Part shown: positions 16,202 through 23,849 of the stretch, piece after piece
Position numbering within the stretch: the stretch's first letter is position 1
How the letters are laid out: every line of letters begins with the position of its first letter
Assembly (NCBI GenBank): GCA_947630505.1
Contig: CANRHV010000001.1
Location: forward strand, 85,277-149,276
Length of the DNA: 64,000 nucleotides
Direction of reading: 5' to 3'
Source: an uncultured Monoglobus sp.
Lineage (GTDB): Bacteria > Bacillota > Clostridia > Monoglobales > Monoglobaceae
The notes under the pieces: model-generated
The model's input: the letters and a program-made list of their open reading frames with translations, nothing else
Told to the model about the DNA's origin: nothing
The model's database searches: none
Position numbers and translations under genes: made by a program

Positions 16202-18103
16202 ATGTATCATAAGACAACGTATGACACAAATTTTGATGACTTGTATATGCACCTGCGGAGCAAATATCCCGATAAACTCTTTGATTTAGAGGGGATAGGA
16301 AAGCAAACAGATATGGGCAAATTCAGTAAGGCATTTTTCAGTTCAACCACTACGGCGGATACGTCCGTGGACGCTAACAGCAATGTAGACGATCATACCG
16401 TAGTCGCATACGAGAACGAGCTACCCAAGCCTTATATGCGTCTTAATTCTCTTTATTTAATATGGAAAGACGGCAGACATTTGTTTTCGCGAGCATGGGC
16501 TGACGAGATGGTTGAGGCTGAGTTGTCGGGTGCTATTTACATAAATGATTTGTCAAATGTTCAAAAACCATATTGCTACAATTTCAGTACATACGACGTT
16601 ATGGCTAAAGGCTTGCCGTTTGTCAATAAGGTAAACTCCCTGCCTGCCAAGCACTTGAACAGTTTTTGCGGACAAATGGTTCATTTCACCTCGTATGCAA
16701 GCAACCAAATCATGGGAGCCGTAGGTCTTGCTGATTTGCTGATAGTTATGAGCTATTACGTTAAAAAAGAATTTGACGAGAATCCCGACGTACCCAAAGA
16801 TTATATATGGAGAAACGTCAAACAGGAAATGCAATCGCTTATATATTCTATGAACCAACCTTTCAGAGGAGGACTGCAATCAGGTTTCTATAATGTATCA
16901 ATATTTGACAGTGAGTTTCTTGACACAATGCTCCCCGATTATATATTCCCCGACGGCAGCAACCCCGACAAACAACTGGTTCAAAAGCTTCAGGAAATGT
17001 TTATTGGCCTGATGAACGAGACTCTTGAAACCTCGCCTGTCACATTTCCCGTAACAACAGCCACATTCTGCGTAGACGAAGAACGCAACGTCAAAGACAA
17101 AGGTTTCCTTGAATTTATTTCAAAGAAAAATCAGAAATGGGGCTTTATGAACATATACGGCGGAGAAAGTTCAACGCTCAGCTCGTGCTGTCGTCTGCGT
17201 TCCGATAAAAACAACAGATATTTGGGATATGTTAATTCATTTGGTAGCGGTGGTACGCAAATAGGCTCGTTCGGCGTGGTAACGCTCAACCTTCCTCATA
17301 TTGCACTTATATCCAAAGACGAGAAAGAATTTGAGGACAACCTTCTTCACTATGCGGATATGGCTATCAAAATAAACCATGTCAAGAGATACTTACTTAA
17401 AAAGCGCATATCTATTCACGGACTTCCCCTCTACGACCACGGATTTATGGATTTGCAAAAACAGTACGCAACCATAGGCTTGTGCGGCGTTTACGAGTGC
17501 TTACAAGTTATGGGTTATGATATTAAATCAGCCGAGGGTCAACAGTTCTGCTATAAGATATTCTCTATGCTTAACGATATAAACGACAAGGCTGATAACA
17601 AATACGAGTACGCTCACAATCTTGAGCAGACGCCCTCCGAGAACTCAGCTATTAAAATGGCGGCAAAGGACAAGCTTCTCGGACTGCAAGATGAATATGA
17701 GCTGTATTCCAATCAATTTATCCCTCTGCAAGTTACGGCTAATATGCTTGAGAGAATTGATTTGCAGGGTAAGTTTGATAGTCAGTTCTCAGGCGGCAGC
17801 ATCCTACACTTAAACGTAGATGACAGAATAGAAGATTATCACGACAGTATGAATCTGACCGAGGCCGCAATTAAGGCGGGCTGTGTGTACTTCGCAGTGA
17901 ACTATAATATTCAGCGATGCGAGAATGGGCACATGTCCGTCGGCAAGAATGAAAATTGTCCTATTTGCGGTAAGCCTATAACGAACAACTTTATTAGAGT
18001 GGTAGGATTTTTGGTTGACGTCAAAAACTTCCATAAGGTAAGGCGCGAACACGATTATCCCAACAGGCAGTTCTATCATTCAATTAAAAACCCGTCACTA
18101 TGA
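16202..18103 (+). CDS. nrdD: Anaerobic (class III) ribonucleoside-triphosphate reductase
   Basis: Reduces ribonucleotides to deoxyribonucleotides with a glycyl radical. 633 residues, typical of a catalytic core without an ATP-cone. Markers include FCGQMVHFTSYASNQ, GGLQSGFYNVS, MNIYGGESSTLSSCCRLRS (active-site Cys region) and the C-terminal zinc site (C573, CPIC 586-589) followed by RVVGF, where Gly602 would carry the radical; the more common motif is RTCGYLG. Lies between a glutaredoxin-like protein and its activase in one operon. It would supply dNTPs for element replication under anoxia. Confidence 0.95.
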   Translation: MYHKTTYDTNFDDLYMHLRSKYPDKLFDLEGIGKQTDMGKFSKAFFSSTTTADTSVDANSNVDDHTVVAYENELPKPYMRLNSLYLIWKDGRHLFSRAWADEMVEAELSGAIYINDLSNVQKPYCYNFSTYDVMAKGLPFVNKVNSLPAKHLNSFCGQMVHFTSYASNQIMGAVGLADLLIVMSYYVKKEFDENPDVPKDYIWRNVKQEMQSLIYSMNQPFRGGLQSGFYNVSIFDSEFLDTMLPDYIFPDGSNPDKQLVQKLQEMFIGLMNETLETSPVTFPVTTATFCVDEERNVKDKGFLEFISKKNQKWGFMNIYGGESSTLSSCCRLRSDKNNRYLGYVNSFGSGGTQIGSFGVVTLNLPHIALISKDEKEFEDNLLHYADMAIKINHVKRYLLKKRISIHGLPLYDHGFMDLQKQYATIGLCGVYECLQVMGYDIKSAEGQQFCYKIFSMLNDINDKADNKYEYAHNLEQTPSENSAIKMAAKDKLLGLQDEYELYSNQFIPLQVTANMLERIDLQGKFDSQFSGGSILHLNVDDRIEDYHDSMNLTEAAIKAGCVYFAVNYNIQRCENGHMSVGKNENCPICGKPITNNFIRVVGFLVDVKNFHKVRREHDYPNRQFYHSIKNPSL

Positions 18104-18119
18104 CACAAGGAGAACATCA

Positions 18120-18836
18120 ATGAATTTATTGGGAACACAATATACACTCAAAAACAAAGCGTATGAAATTTACTTAGCAGGTTGTGGCAGACCCTCGCAT
18201 TGCGAGGGCTGTCATAATCCCGAATCGTGGGATTTTAACGCAGGAACAAAGATAACGAACAACACCATTGAGAACATTTCCGCAGAGATAAACAGCCATG
18301 CCGATTTGGTTGAAAATATCTGGATTTTAGGCGGCGAACCTCTCGATCAGCCGTTAGACAGTTTTCTGTATTTTATGGTGAATTTGCTGACAGATACTAA
18401 CTGTAAGATTTGGTTGTTTACGGGCTATGATTTAGATACGGCAGTCTCTAAACTGTTAGAGAGAAATTCGATAGGTATGTGTCGTCTGCTTTGTGTTGAC
18501 TACTTGAAATACGGTGCATATAAACCTGAACTTACTGTCAATAACCACATTGAGCATGGCATACAACTCGCAAGTAGCAACCAACATATCATGACACTTG
18601 TGGAAATAGAAGAATATATTGAGAACAAATTAAATCCGCACACGCAAATTAAACTAAACAGCAACAAAGAACTCGTGAGCCAAATACAGGAAAAGCTCAA
18701 ACAAAACGGCGGCTATTGCCCATGCGTCCCCAAATACCTATGGAACGCCGACACCAAATGTCCCTGCAAAGAGTTCAGAGAAATGGAAGAAGGCGAGTGC
18801 AACTGCGGATTATATATCAAGACACCGAAAGGGTGA
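18120..18836 (+). CDS. nrdG: NrdG-type radical-SAM activase fused to an FTR-like Fe-S reductase domain
   Basis: Residues 1-155: radical-SAM activase that generates the glycyl radical of NrdD. The cluster cysteines are C22, C28 and C31, spacing CX5CX2C instead of the usual CX3CX2C; GGEP (71-74) and SSNQ (152-155) are family motifs. Residues about 175-238: QEKLKQNGGYCPCV, CPC at 214-216, CNC at 227-229, then GLYIK. This is the arrangement of the catalytic (beta) chain of ferredoxin:thioredoxin reductase, whose [4Fe-4S] centre reduces a disulfide. The fusion suggests that one polypeptide both activates NrdD and helps reduce its thiol donor, such as the CPAC protein upstream. GGAGAA at 18110-18115 supports the ATG. 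Confidence 0.9.
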   Translation: MNLLGTQYTLKNKAYEIYLAGCGRPSHCEGCHNPESWDFNAGTKITNNTIENISAEINSHADLVENIWILGGEPLDQPLDSFLYFMVNLLTDTNCKIWLFTGYDLDTAVSKLLERNSIGMCRLLCVDYLKYGAYKPELTVNNHIEHGIQLASSNQHIMTLVEIEEYIENKLNPHTQIKLNSNKELVSQIQEKLKQNGGYCPCVPKYLWNADTKCPCKEFREMEEGECNCGLYIKTPKG

Positions 18837-18840
18837 ATGT

Positions 18841-18939
18841 ATGAAGAAAAGATTGATACCAATAACAATTGGACTATTGTCGGGTGTACTGACGTATGTA
18901 CTTGTGACGACTATCATTAAATTGTTTTGTATTATATAA
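18841..18939 (+). CDS. Single-helix membrane microprotein (32 aa)
   Basis: ATG 18841 directly follows nrdG. The peptide starts MKKRLIPITIGLLSG and is one positively led hydrophobic helix. The upstream GTGAATGT is a weak ribosome site, so coupling to nrdG translation is needed. Unknown function. Confidence 0.45.
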   Translation: MKKRLIPITIGLLSGVLTYVLVTTIIKLFCII

Positions 18940-18954
18940 AGAACGGAGAAAATA

Positions 18955-19038
18955 ATGGTATTTGATTTAAACGCTGCGATAGAAACAGTATGTATGACAG
19001 CAATAGTTATTACATTTGTTGTTATGATATGGAAATAA
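18955..19038 (+). CDS. Single-helix membrane microprotein (27 aa)
   Basis: ATG 18955 preceded by CGGAGAA at 18943-18949. The peptide starts MVFDLNAAIE and is then hydrophobic (TAIVITFVVMIW). Proper ribosome-site spacing favours real translation, though the size makes it uncertain. Confidence 0.45.
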   Translation: MVFDLNAAIETVCMTAIVITFVVMIWK

Positions 19039-19066
19039 AGACAATCCGAAGATTAACTAAAATAAC

Positions 19067-19093
19067 GCCGAAGGGAGACTTTCTCCCTTCGGC
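19067..19093 (+). terminator. Strong hairpin after the NrdDG block
   Basis: GCCGAAGGGAGA at 19067-19078 pairs perfectly with 19082-19093 around a CTT loop. No T tract follows, so it may act as an mRNA stabiliser or processing site rather than an intrinsic terminator. Confidence 0.6.
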
Positions 19094-19118
19094 AACAAGA
19101 GGATAAGGGAGAATTTGA

Positions 19119-19415
19119 ATGAACGATAACAAAGAATTAAAAAAACAGATCATATCCGCCCTGTGTGAAAAATTGGGCGTAGAGCCTTATGAGCTTTTTA
19201 GATTTACAAACCAAACAACCGAAGACGTATACTTCTTTGATGACAAACACTACAAACTTAAAAAATGTGTTGCTGTCGGGGACAGAATGGGTCACTATAT
19301 GGTGCCCGATTCGACCGTTTCATTAAACTGGCTGATGAGCGATGAGTGCGAGGTCGAGTTGGCTGATAAGTATATGGTTGCTGAACTTGAGGGCATTGTA
19401 AACTGTTTCAAATAG
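19119..19415 (+). CDS. Unknown 98-residue phage protein
   Basis: Begins with NDNKELKKQIISALCEKLGVEPYELFRF, a helical segment, followed by beta-like sequence (YFFDDKHYKLKKCVAVG). GGGAGAA at 19107-19113 supports the ATG. No domain recognised. Confidence 0.65.
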   Translation: MNDNKELKKQIISALCEKLGVEPYELFRFTNQTTEDVYFFDDKHYKLKKCVAVGDRMGHYMVPDSTVSLNWLMSDECEVELADKYMVAELEGIVNCFK

Positions 19416-19479
19416 AACTTTGATTTGAAATCAAAATCTTTAAATTTGCGATTAACATTCTAACTATACTTATAATATT

Positions 19480-19507
19480 TGCCTACAAATTTGAAAGTTT
19501 GTAGGCA
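19480..19507 (+). promoter_or_regulatory. Inverted repeat upstream of the NPPY methyltransferase
   Basis: TGCCTACAAA at 19480-19489 and TTTGTAGGCA at 19498-19507 form a perfect 10-bp hairpin with an 8-base loop, 28 bases before the likely start. It could be an operator or an attenuating structure. Confidence 0.5.
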
Positions 19508-19535
19508 GATAATTGAAACTAAAGGAGAGATAGAG

Positions 19536-20153
19536 ATAATCAGTACAAACAAAGATTGGACAGGAAATAAAAACAGCATTTTTAAAACGCTCGGAGCGAG
19601 TAATCATACCGATAAGGAACGAGAAAACAATGACTATTATGCCACCGATCCCATAGCGATTGACGTCCTTATTAATGATGGACATGCTCAGATACATAAG
19701 AAAGTATGGGAATGTGCCTGTGGCGAAGGACATCTTGCCAAACGGCTCAAAGAATATGGGCACGAGGTCATTTGCTCGGATTTGATTGATAGAGGGTACG
19801 GTCAAGGCGGTATAGATTTTCTCTCTTGTCACAAAGAATGGAACGGTGATATACTCACAAATCCGCCGTATAAATATGCGAAGGATTTTGTTGAACACGC
19901 TTTGTCAGTTATACCCGACGGATATAAGGTTTTCATGTTTCTGAAGATTCAGTTCTTAGAGGGAAAATCAAGAAAAGAATTGTTTGCAAAATACCCCCCC
20001 AAGACCATATACATATCAAGCAGCAGAATTATGTGTGCTAAAAACGCTGAATTTGAAACAATGAAAAAAGGTGGCGGTTCTGCGGTCGCATACGCATGGT
20101 ACGAGTGGGAGAAGGCCTATCAGGGCGAAACTGTTGTGAAATGGATTAATTAA
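19536..20153 (+). CDS. Phage SAM-dependent methyltransferase (N6-adenine, NPPY type)
   Basis: Conserved phage family: DWTGNKNSIFKTLGASNHTDKEREN, NDYYATDP, then VWECACGEGHLAKRLK (SAM-binding motif I), CSDLIDRGYG and the catalytic TNPPY. About 205 residues from ATA 19536. No ATG exists before the conserved start; GGAG at 19524-19527 is eight bases before ATA 19536, and the neighbouring ATC 19539 is the alternative. In-frame TTG codons at 19479 and 19491 lie in the upstream hairpin and are poor candidates. A C7 run at 19994-20000 lies within the frame. It methylates either element DNA or another substrate. Confidence 0.85.
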   Translation: MISTNKDWTGNKNSIFKTLGASNHTDKERENNDYYATDPIAIDVLINDGHAQIHKKVWECACGEGHLAKRLKEYGHEVICSDLIDRGYGQGGIDFLSCHKEWNGDILTNPPYKYAKDFVEHALSVIPDGYKVFMFLKIQFLEGKSRKELFAKYPPKTIYISSSRIMCAKNAEFETMKKGGGSAVAYAWYEWEKAYQGETVVKWIN

Positions 20154-20171
20154 ATTAAAGGAGAACAAAAC

Positions 20172-20549
20172 ATGAGCAAGATATTATGTAACAGAGATTG
20201 TTTCAACTGTATATACGATGACTGTATTGAAGGTCAGCATATACCGAAAATCAAACCAGTCAAACCGCCATCTAAAAAGAGACCATCTTTAGATTTAATG
20301 ACCGAGGAAGAACGTGCGGAGTATAAGCGTGCTTACAGTAAAGCATGGCGCGAGAAAAACAGAGACAAGGTTCGCGGCTACCGACGTAAATATTACGCCA
20401 AACATCAAGCTAAAGCCATCAAATACGCAAAACAATACAGACAAGACCATCAGGAAGCATATAACGCCTACCATGCAGAATATAGAGCAACGCACCGAGA
20501 CCAAATCAACGCCAAACGACGTCAATTCTACGCAGAGCACGGATATTAA
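20172..20549 (+). CDS. Basic repeat protein with Cys-rich N-terminus
   Basis: 125 residues. NRDCFNCIYDDCIEG at the N-terminus could bind a metal; the rest is highly basic and helical with near-repeats (YRRKYYAKHQAKAIKYAKQYR, YHAEYRATHRDQINAKRRQFY). Such repeats are seen in phage DNA-binding and homing-endonuclease-associated proteins. GGAGAA at 20160-20165 supports the ATG. Confidence 0.7.
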   Translation: MSKILCNRDCFNCIYDDCIEGQHIPKIKPVKPPSKKRPSLDLMTEEERAEYKRAYSKAWREKNRDKVRGYRRKYYAKHQAKAIKYAKQYRQDHQEAYNAYHAEYRATHRDQINAKRRQFYAEHGY

Positions 20550-20636
20550 GAAATAATGTCACGAATGATTTACTATCTTGCCTATTGTTACAAATAAAAC
20601 AGGCACGGTAAACACAGACTGATATAAGGAGATAAG

Positions 20637-20870
20637 ATGAAAACTTACGACGATTCCATTAAATATATGAAACGCGAAATGAAAAAGCAGACCGAAGCCC
20701 ATAGGCAACCTTACCGAGACGCAATCGCAGCTATGGAAATCTGTAATTTGTATGGCCGAGATCGCCACAGAGCTTTAGCACGAGGCGCACGTCTATGTGA
20801 TACACTTGATCTACTGTCCACATTAACATTTGATCCTAAAACACGCTTAATCCTAAAATTTTTACGATAA
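20637..20870 (+). CDS. Unknown basic 77-residue protein
   Basis: ATG 20637 with AGGAGA at 20627-20632. Strongly basic and helical (KREMKKQTEAHRQPYRDAIAAME, GRDRHRALARGARL). No domain recognised. Confidence 0.6.
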   Translation: MKTYDDSIKYMKREMKKQTEAHRQPYRDAIAAMEICNLYGRDRHRALARGARLCDTLDLLSTLTFDPKTRLILKFLR

Positions 20871-20885
20871 GAAAGGGTGTGACGC

Positions 20886-21353
20886 ATGATAGAAATACTC
20901 GGCTCTAACTTAGAACAATTCTTTAAAAACTCTGGACTGAAAGCAAAATGTACATACAAGCAAGACAAGCCCTTATGGGAATATGGCGAAATCTACGAGG
21001 TATGGGAAGTTGACCGCAAAACTTTTAAGATTATGGATTCAATGTCTGAAGATAAGTTTAAAAGCTACTATTCCAACGACGATGACGCATTTGACGCATG
21101 GTGGTGTGGTCGAGACTGCGACGGACTATTCGCTTCCTGTATGTATTTCCCTAATGATACGTGTATGATTAATGGACAAAAAATACGTGCGTGGCAAGAC
21201 AAAGAATGTGAAACAAAAAAATACCGAACATTGATTAATTATCTTGCTCAGGAAATGGGCGCAACTACTTGTAGTAACGTGTTTGCCCTAACCTATGATC
21301 TTGCTATATATAATAATATGACACTTGGAGAGTTGTTTAAGAAATATAATTAA
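20886..21353 (+). CDS. Unknown 155-residue protein
   Basis: ATG 20886 with AGAAAGG at 20870-20876. A mixed alpha/beta protein rich in Trp and Cys (AFDAWWCGRDCDG). It lies 15 bases after the preceding gene and nine before the next. No known domain seen. Confidence 0.65.
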   Translation: MIEILGSNLEQFFKNSGLKAKCTYKQDKPLWEYGEIYEVWEVDRKTFKIMDSMSEDKFKSYYSNDDDAFDAWWCGRDCDGLFASCMYFPNDTCMINGQKIRAWQDKECETKKYRTLINYLAQEMGATTCSNVFALTYDLAIYNNMTLGELFKKYN

Positions 21354-21362
21354 GGTGATAAA

Positions 21363-21683
21363 ATGAGAATAATTACAGGCAATAGAGGAAGCGGACTATC
21401 AACATCATTGGTACTTGAATCGGCACAGTTTAATACTCCTATACTAACTACCAGCATAGGAAGTTGTAAACACTTAAAAGATTTGGCGCAACAGATGGGA
21501 CTGTCGATTCCCGAGCCGATCCACTTGAATCAAACAAATCTTAATTTAAAATATTATTTGAAAACGAATGATAGGTTATTGATTGATAACGCAGACTTTG
21601 TGCTTAAGACACTGTTAAAAGAAAAAGGCTTCGACGGCCATATAGTGGCCGCTGGTCTAAATTTTAACGGAATTGGATTTTAG
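21363..21683 (+). CDS. Small P-loop-like protein
   Basis: 106 residues starting MRIITGNRGSGLSTSLVLES: a Walker A-like GxRGSGxST loop at residues 6-14. RLLIDNADFVL may serve as a Walker B-like strand. Far shorter than a normal P-loop NTPase, so it may be a minimal phage nucleotide-binding protein. Preceded by AAGGTGATAA at 21353-21362. Confidence 0.65.
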   Translation: MRIITGNRGSGLSTSLVLESAQFNTPILTTSIGSCKHLKDLAQQMGLSIPEPIHLNQTNLNLKYYLKTNDRLLIDNADFVLKTLLKEKGFDGHIVAAGLNFNGIGF

Positions 21684-21779
21684 AACAGTGCATTGAAAAT
21701 TGAGGAACAAAGTGCCGCTACTTTTCAATGAAATAACAGTAATTCAAATATAGATCAATCAGGCAAGGAGGCATTAGCC

Positions 21780-21968
21780 ATGACAATGGAGGAGTTTATA
21801 TTAAAATATTGTAAAGCATGTGGCTCTCAACGATGTGGCGGAGCCCGTGACGTACCGTTCAGAGACGCGTGCGAACATTATCAAAAAGAAAAATCGTTAA
21901 TGAAAGAAGATACCCTGTCTAACAAGGAGAACCAACGATTACGTCAGAAAGAAATATGGATAATTTAA
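21780..21968 (+). CDS. Unknown small CxxC protein
   Basis: 62 residues with CKACGSQRCGGARDVPFRDACEHY, four cysteines and a His compatible with a zinc site. AAGGAGG at 21764-21770 is a strong ribosome site. Its last 13 bases overlap the next gene. Confidence 0.6.
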   Translation: MTMEEFILKYCKACGSQRCGGARDVPFRDACEHYQKEKSLMKEDTLSNKENQRLRQKEIWII

Positions 21969-22159
21969 TATCACTCATACAAAAATTACCACCCACAAAA
22001 CCGATCGTTGTGTCTGAACTGCCACCGGTCGAATCAGCCGAGCAGTATGTATTTTATCAGATACCGATTAATCGTATAACCTGCAAACAATATATGGTAA
22101 TAGATAATCAATGGGAATATTTAGGTGAGGGCTTGGGATTATTTTCATCTAAATGGTAA
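21956..22159 (+). CDS. Unknown 67-residue protein
   Basis: ATG 21956 lies in the 3' end of the previous gene. Sequence DNLISLIQKLPPTKPIVVSELPPVESAEQYVFY has repeated Pro pairs; the end is Gly-rich. No domain recognised. Confidence 0.5.
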   Translation: MDNLISLIQKLPPTKPIVVSELPPVESAEQYVFYQIPINRITCKQYMVIDNQWEYLGEGLGLFSSKW

Positions 22160-22193
22160 ACCTAAATCAAATGAGGATTTGAAACAGCATCGC

Positions 22194-22217
22194 GGGGACG
22201 GGAACACAACCGTCCCC
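22194..22217 (+). terminator. GC-rich hairpin before the excisionase gene
   Basis: GGGGACGG at 22194-22201 pairs with CCGTCCCC at 22210-22217 around an 8-base loop. A-rich sequence follows; on the opposite strand no T tract is present either. It separates the early region from the integration module. Confidence 0.5.
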
Positions 22218-22248
22218 AAAATAATTCAAAATAAATTGGAGGAATTTA

Positions 22249-22458
22249 ATGCAGAAAAACGAGAGCGCAGTAGATATGCGTAGTAAAATATTACTTGATG
22301 TAAATGAAGCTATGGCGTATACAAGCCTCGGCAGAAATACAATCACTCAACTGATCAATGACCCGAATACGGGCATAGGACGCTTTTGCGGCAGAAAAAA
22401 GCTTGCCTACCGCCCGATGCTTGATAAATACATAGCACAAAACAGGAGGCTGATATAA
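22249..22458 (+). CDS. xis: Excisionase-like DNA-binding protein
   Basis: 69 residues. LLDVNEAMAYTSLGRNTITQLINDPNTGIGRFCGRKKLAYRPMLDKYIAQN follows the winged helix-turn-helix of excisionase/MerR-like proteins: a HTH then a basic wing. GGAGG at 22238-22242. Its position directly before an integrase gene supports a role in excision and control of recombination direction. Confidence 0.82.
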   Translation: MQKNESAVDMRSKILLDVNEAMAYTSLGRNTITQLINDPNTGIGRFCGRKKLAYRPMLDKYIAQNRRLI

Positions 22459-22465
22459 TTGTCGC

Positions 22466-22494
22466 TTGACAATACAACGATACTATTCTATAAT
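22466..22494 (+). promoter_or_regulatory. Consensus sigma-70 promoter for the integrase
   Basis: TTGACA 22466-22471 and TATAAT 22489-22494 with 17-bp spacing, 58 bases before the integrase start. It would give the integrase expression separate from the long early operon. Confidence 0.8.
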
Positions 22495-22552
22495 TTAATC
22501 GTAGAATTTTGTCTGTGCCCGCTTACTCAGTATATCAGAAGGAGGGGTACAG

Positions 22553-23668
22553 ATGGGTAAGAATTTAAAAGGAAAAGAATTAGGAAAGGGTATCTCGCAA
22601 AGAAAGGACGGCAAATATGAGGCGAGGTACATAGACGTAACAGGTAAACGCCGAAGTATTTACGGCGATAAACTGTCCGACGTACGCCAACGACTGGTGG
22701 AGGCGCAATACAAAACGCAAAATGACATGGCAACATATAACAGTAACATGACTGTTGATGAGTGGTATAATCAATGGTTGGAAACATATAAAGTGGGTAA
22801 AATAAAAAACAACTCACTCAAAGAAATCAGAGTGGCCTATAGAGCGGTTATCCAACCATATATAGCTCATAAAAAGATTTCTCAGATTACACAAATGGAT
22901 ATACAAAATATCATTAATGCCGAGCATCAACGCGGGGTGGCAAACAGCACGATTAAAACAACCGTGGGACGTATAGTGGACATGATGAACGCAGCGTGTA
23001 ATAACGACTTGATTGTTAAAAATCCCTGCTTTAACCTAATGTATCCAAAACAATCGGCTCACAAATATAACGTTAAAGAACGTCGTGCTTTAACGTTATT
23101 TGAACAAAAAATACTTTTGAGAGAATTGCCGCATAATCAGTATGGAAACATGATCCGTTTAATGTTGTTTACTGGTCTGAGAGTAGGAGAAGCTTGTGCG
23201 TTGCAGTGGGGAGATATTGATCTTAAAGACAGAACAATGAAAATATGTAGAAATATATCTGATAAAAAGATCAGTACACCAAAGACAAAACAAAGTTGTA
23301 GAATCATACCATTAGGAGAAGATGCACACAGTTTGTTATGCGAACATATGGAAATGTATGAAGAGATAAACAAAAACCAATTTGTATTTATGACCAACAG
23401 GGGGAATTATTATGTTCCGAACGCTGTGAATTCATCAATGAAGTATTTTCTGCAACGCCATAATTTAGAACACATTAACGTAACACCACATATTTTGCGA
23501 CATACTTTTGCAACAAGATGTTTTGACGCCGGATTAGACGCCAAGGTTATTCAAGCGTATTTGGGTCATAGCAACATACAAACTACCCTGAATATCTACA
23601 CACATGTTGATAAGAAAATGTTAAAAGATAATATATCTAAGCTTACATTTGGCGTAAAAATGGCGTAA
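22553..23668 (+). CDS. int: Tyrosine recombinase (phage integrase)
   Basis: 371 residues, AGAAGGAGG at 22538-22546. N-terminal arm-type DNA-binding domain (GISQRKDGKYEARYIDVTGKRRSIYG, the AP2-like fold of Tn916-type integrases), a SAM-like core-binding domain (residues about 60-150) and the catalytic domain with TGLRVGEACALQWGDID (Arg), HILRHTFATR (His-x-x-Arg), LGHSN (His) and the nucleophile in NIYTHV. All catalytic residues are present. It ends at the right boundary of the element, next to the presumed attachment core, as expected for an integrated phage. Confidence 0.96.
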   Translation: MGKNLKGKELGKGISQRKDGKYEARYIDVTGKRRSIYGDKLSDVRQRLVEAQYKTQNDMATYNSNMTVDEWYNQWLETYKVGKIKNNSLKEIRVAYRAVIQPYIAHKKISQITQMDIQNIINAEHQRGVANSTIKTTVGRIVDMMNAACNNDLIVKNPCFNLMYPKQSAHKYNVKERRALTLFEQKILLRELPHNQYGNMIRLMLFTGLRVGEACALQWGDIDLKDRTMKICRNISDKKISTPKTKQSCRIIPLGEDAHSLLCEHMEMYEEINKNQFVFMTNRGNYYVPNAVNSSMKYFLQRHNLEHINVTPHILRHTFATRCFDAGLDAKVIQAYLGHSNIQTTLNIYTHVDKKMLKDNISKLTFGVKMA

Positions 23669-23702
23669 ACCAAATAAACATACAATATACCAATCTCAAA
23701 AA

Positions 23703-23718
23703 CAACGTATTTTCGGGA
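23703..23718 (+). other. Presumed attachment core (right end of element)
   Basis: CAACGTATTTTCGGGA lies 35 bases beyond the integrase stop and recurs with one mismatch at 59,010-59,025, where it is again preceded by integrase 3'-end codons. It marks the likely boundary between element and chromosome. The matching left site lies outside the window. Confidence 0.6.
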
Positions 23719-23775
23719 CGTGTAAGGATTACAAAATAATTTTGTGACAAATTTATTAAAAATTTACAAAAATTG

Positions 23776-23804
23776 TTGATTTTTTATTTTGTTTAAGATA
23801 TAAT
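23776..23804 (+). promoter_or_regulatory. Promoter for the PucR-type regulator
   Basis: TTGATT 23776-23781 and TATAAT 23799-23804, 17-bp spacing, in an AT-rich stretch just inside the chromosome. The element inserted about 58 bases upstream of the -35 box, so the promoter is intact. Confidence 0.75.
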
Positions 23805-23849
23805 ATGATTAGAATAGTGACAGAAAATTTTGTTTAGGGGGTGTTGTTT

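Noticed and set aside
1..23668. Stop-codon recoding in the element
   Set aside because: Full-length genes end properly at TAA, TGA or TAG, and the broken genes are explained by one-base shifts or truncation, so code 11 fits.
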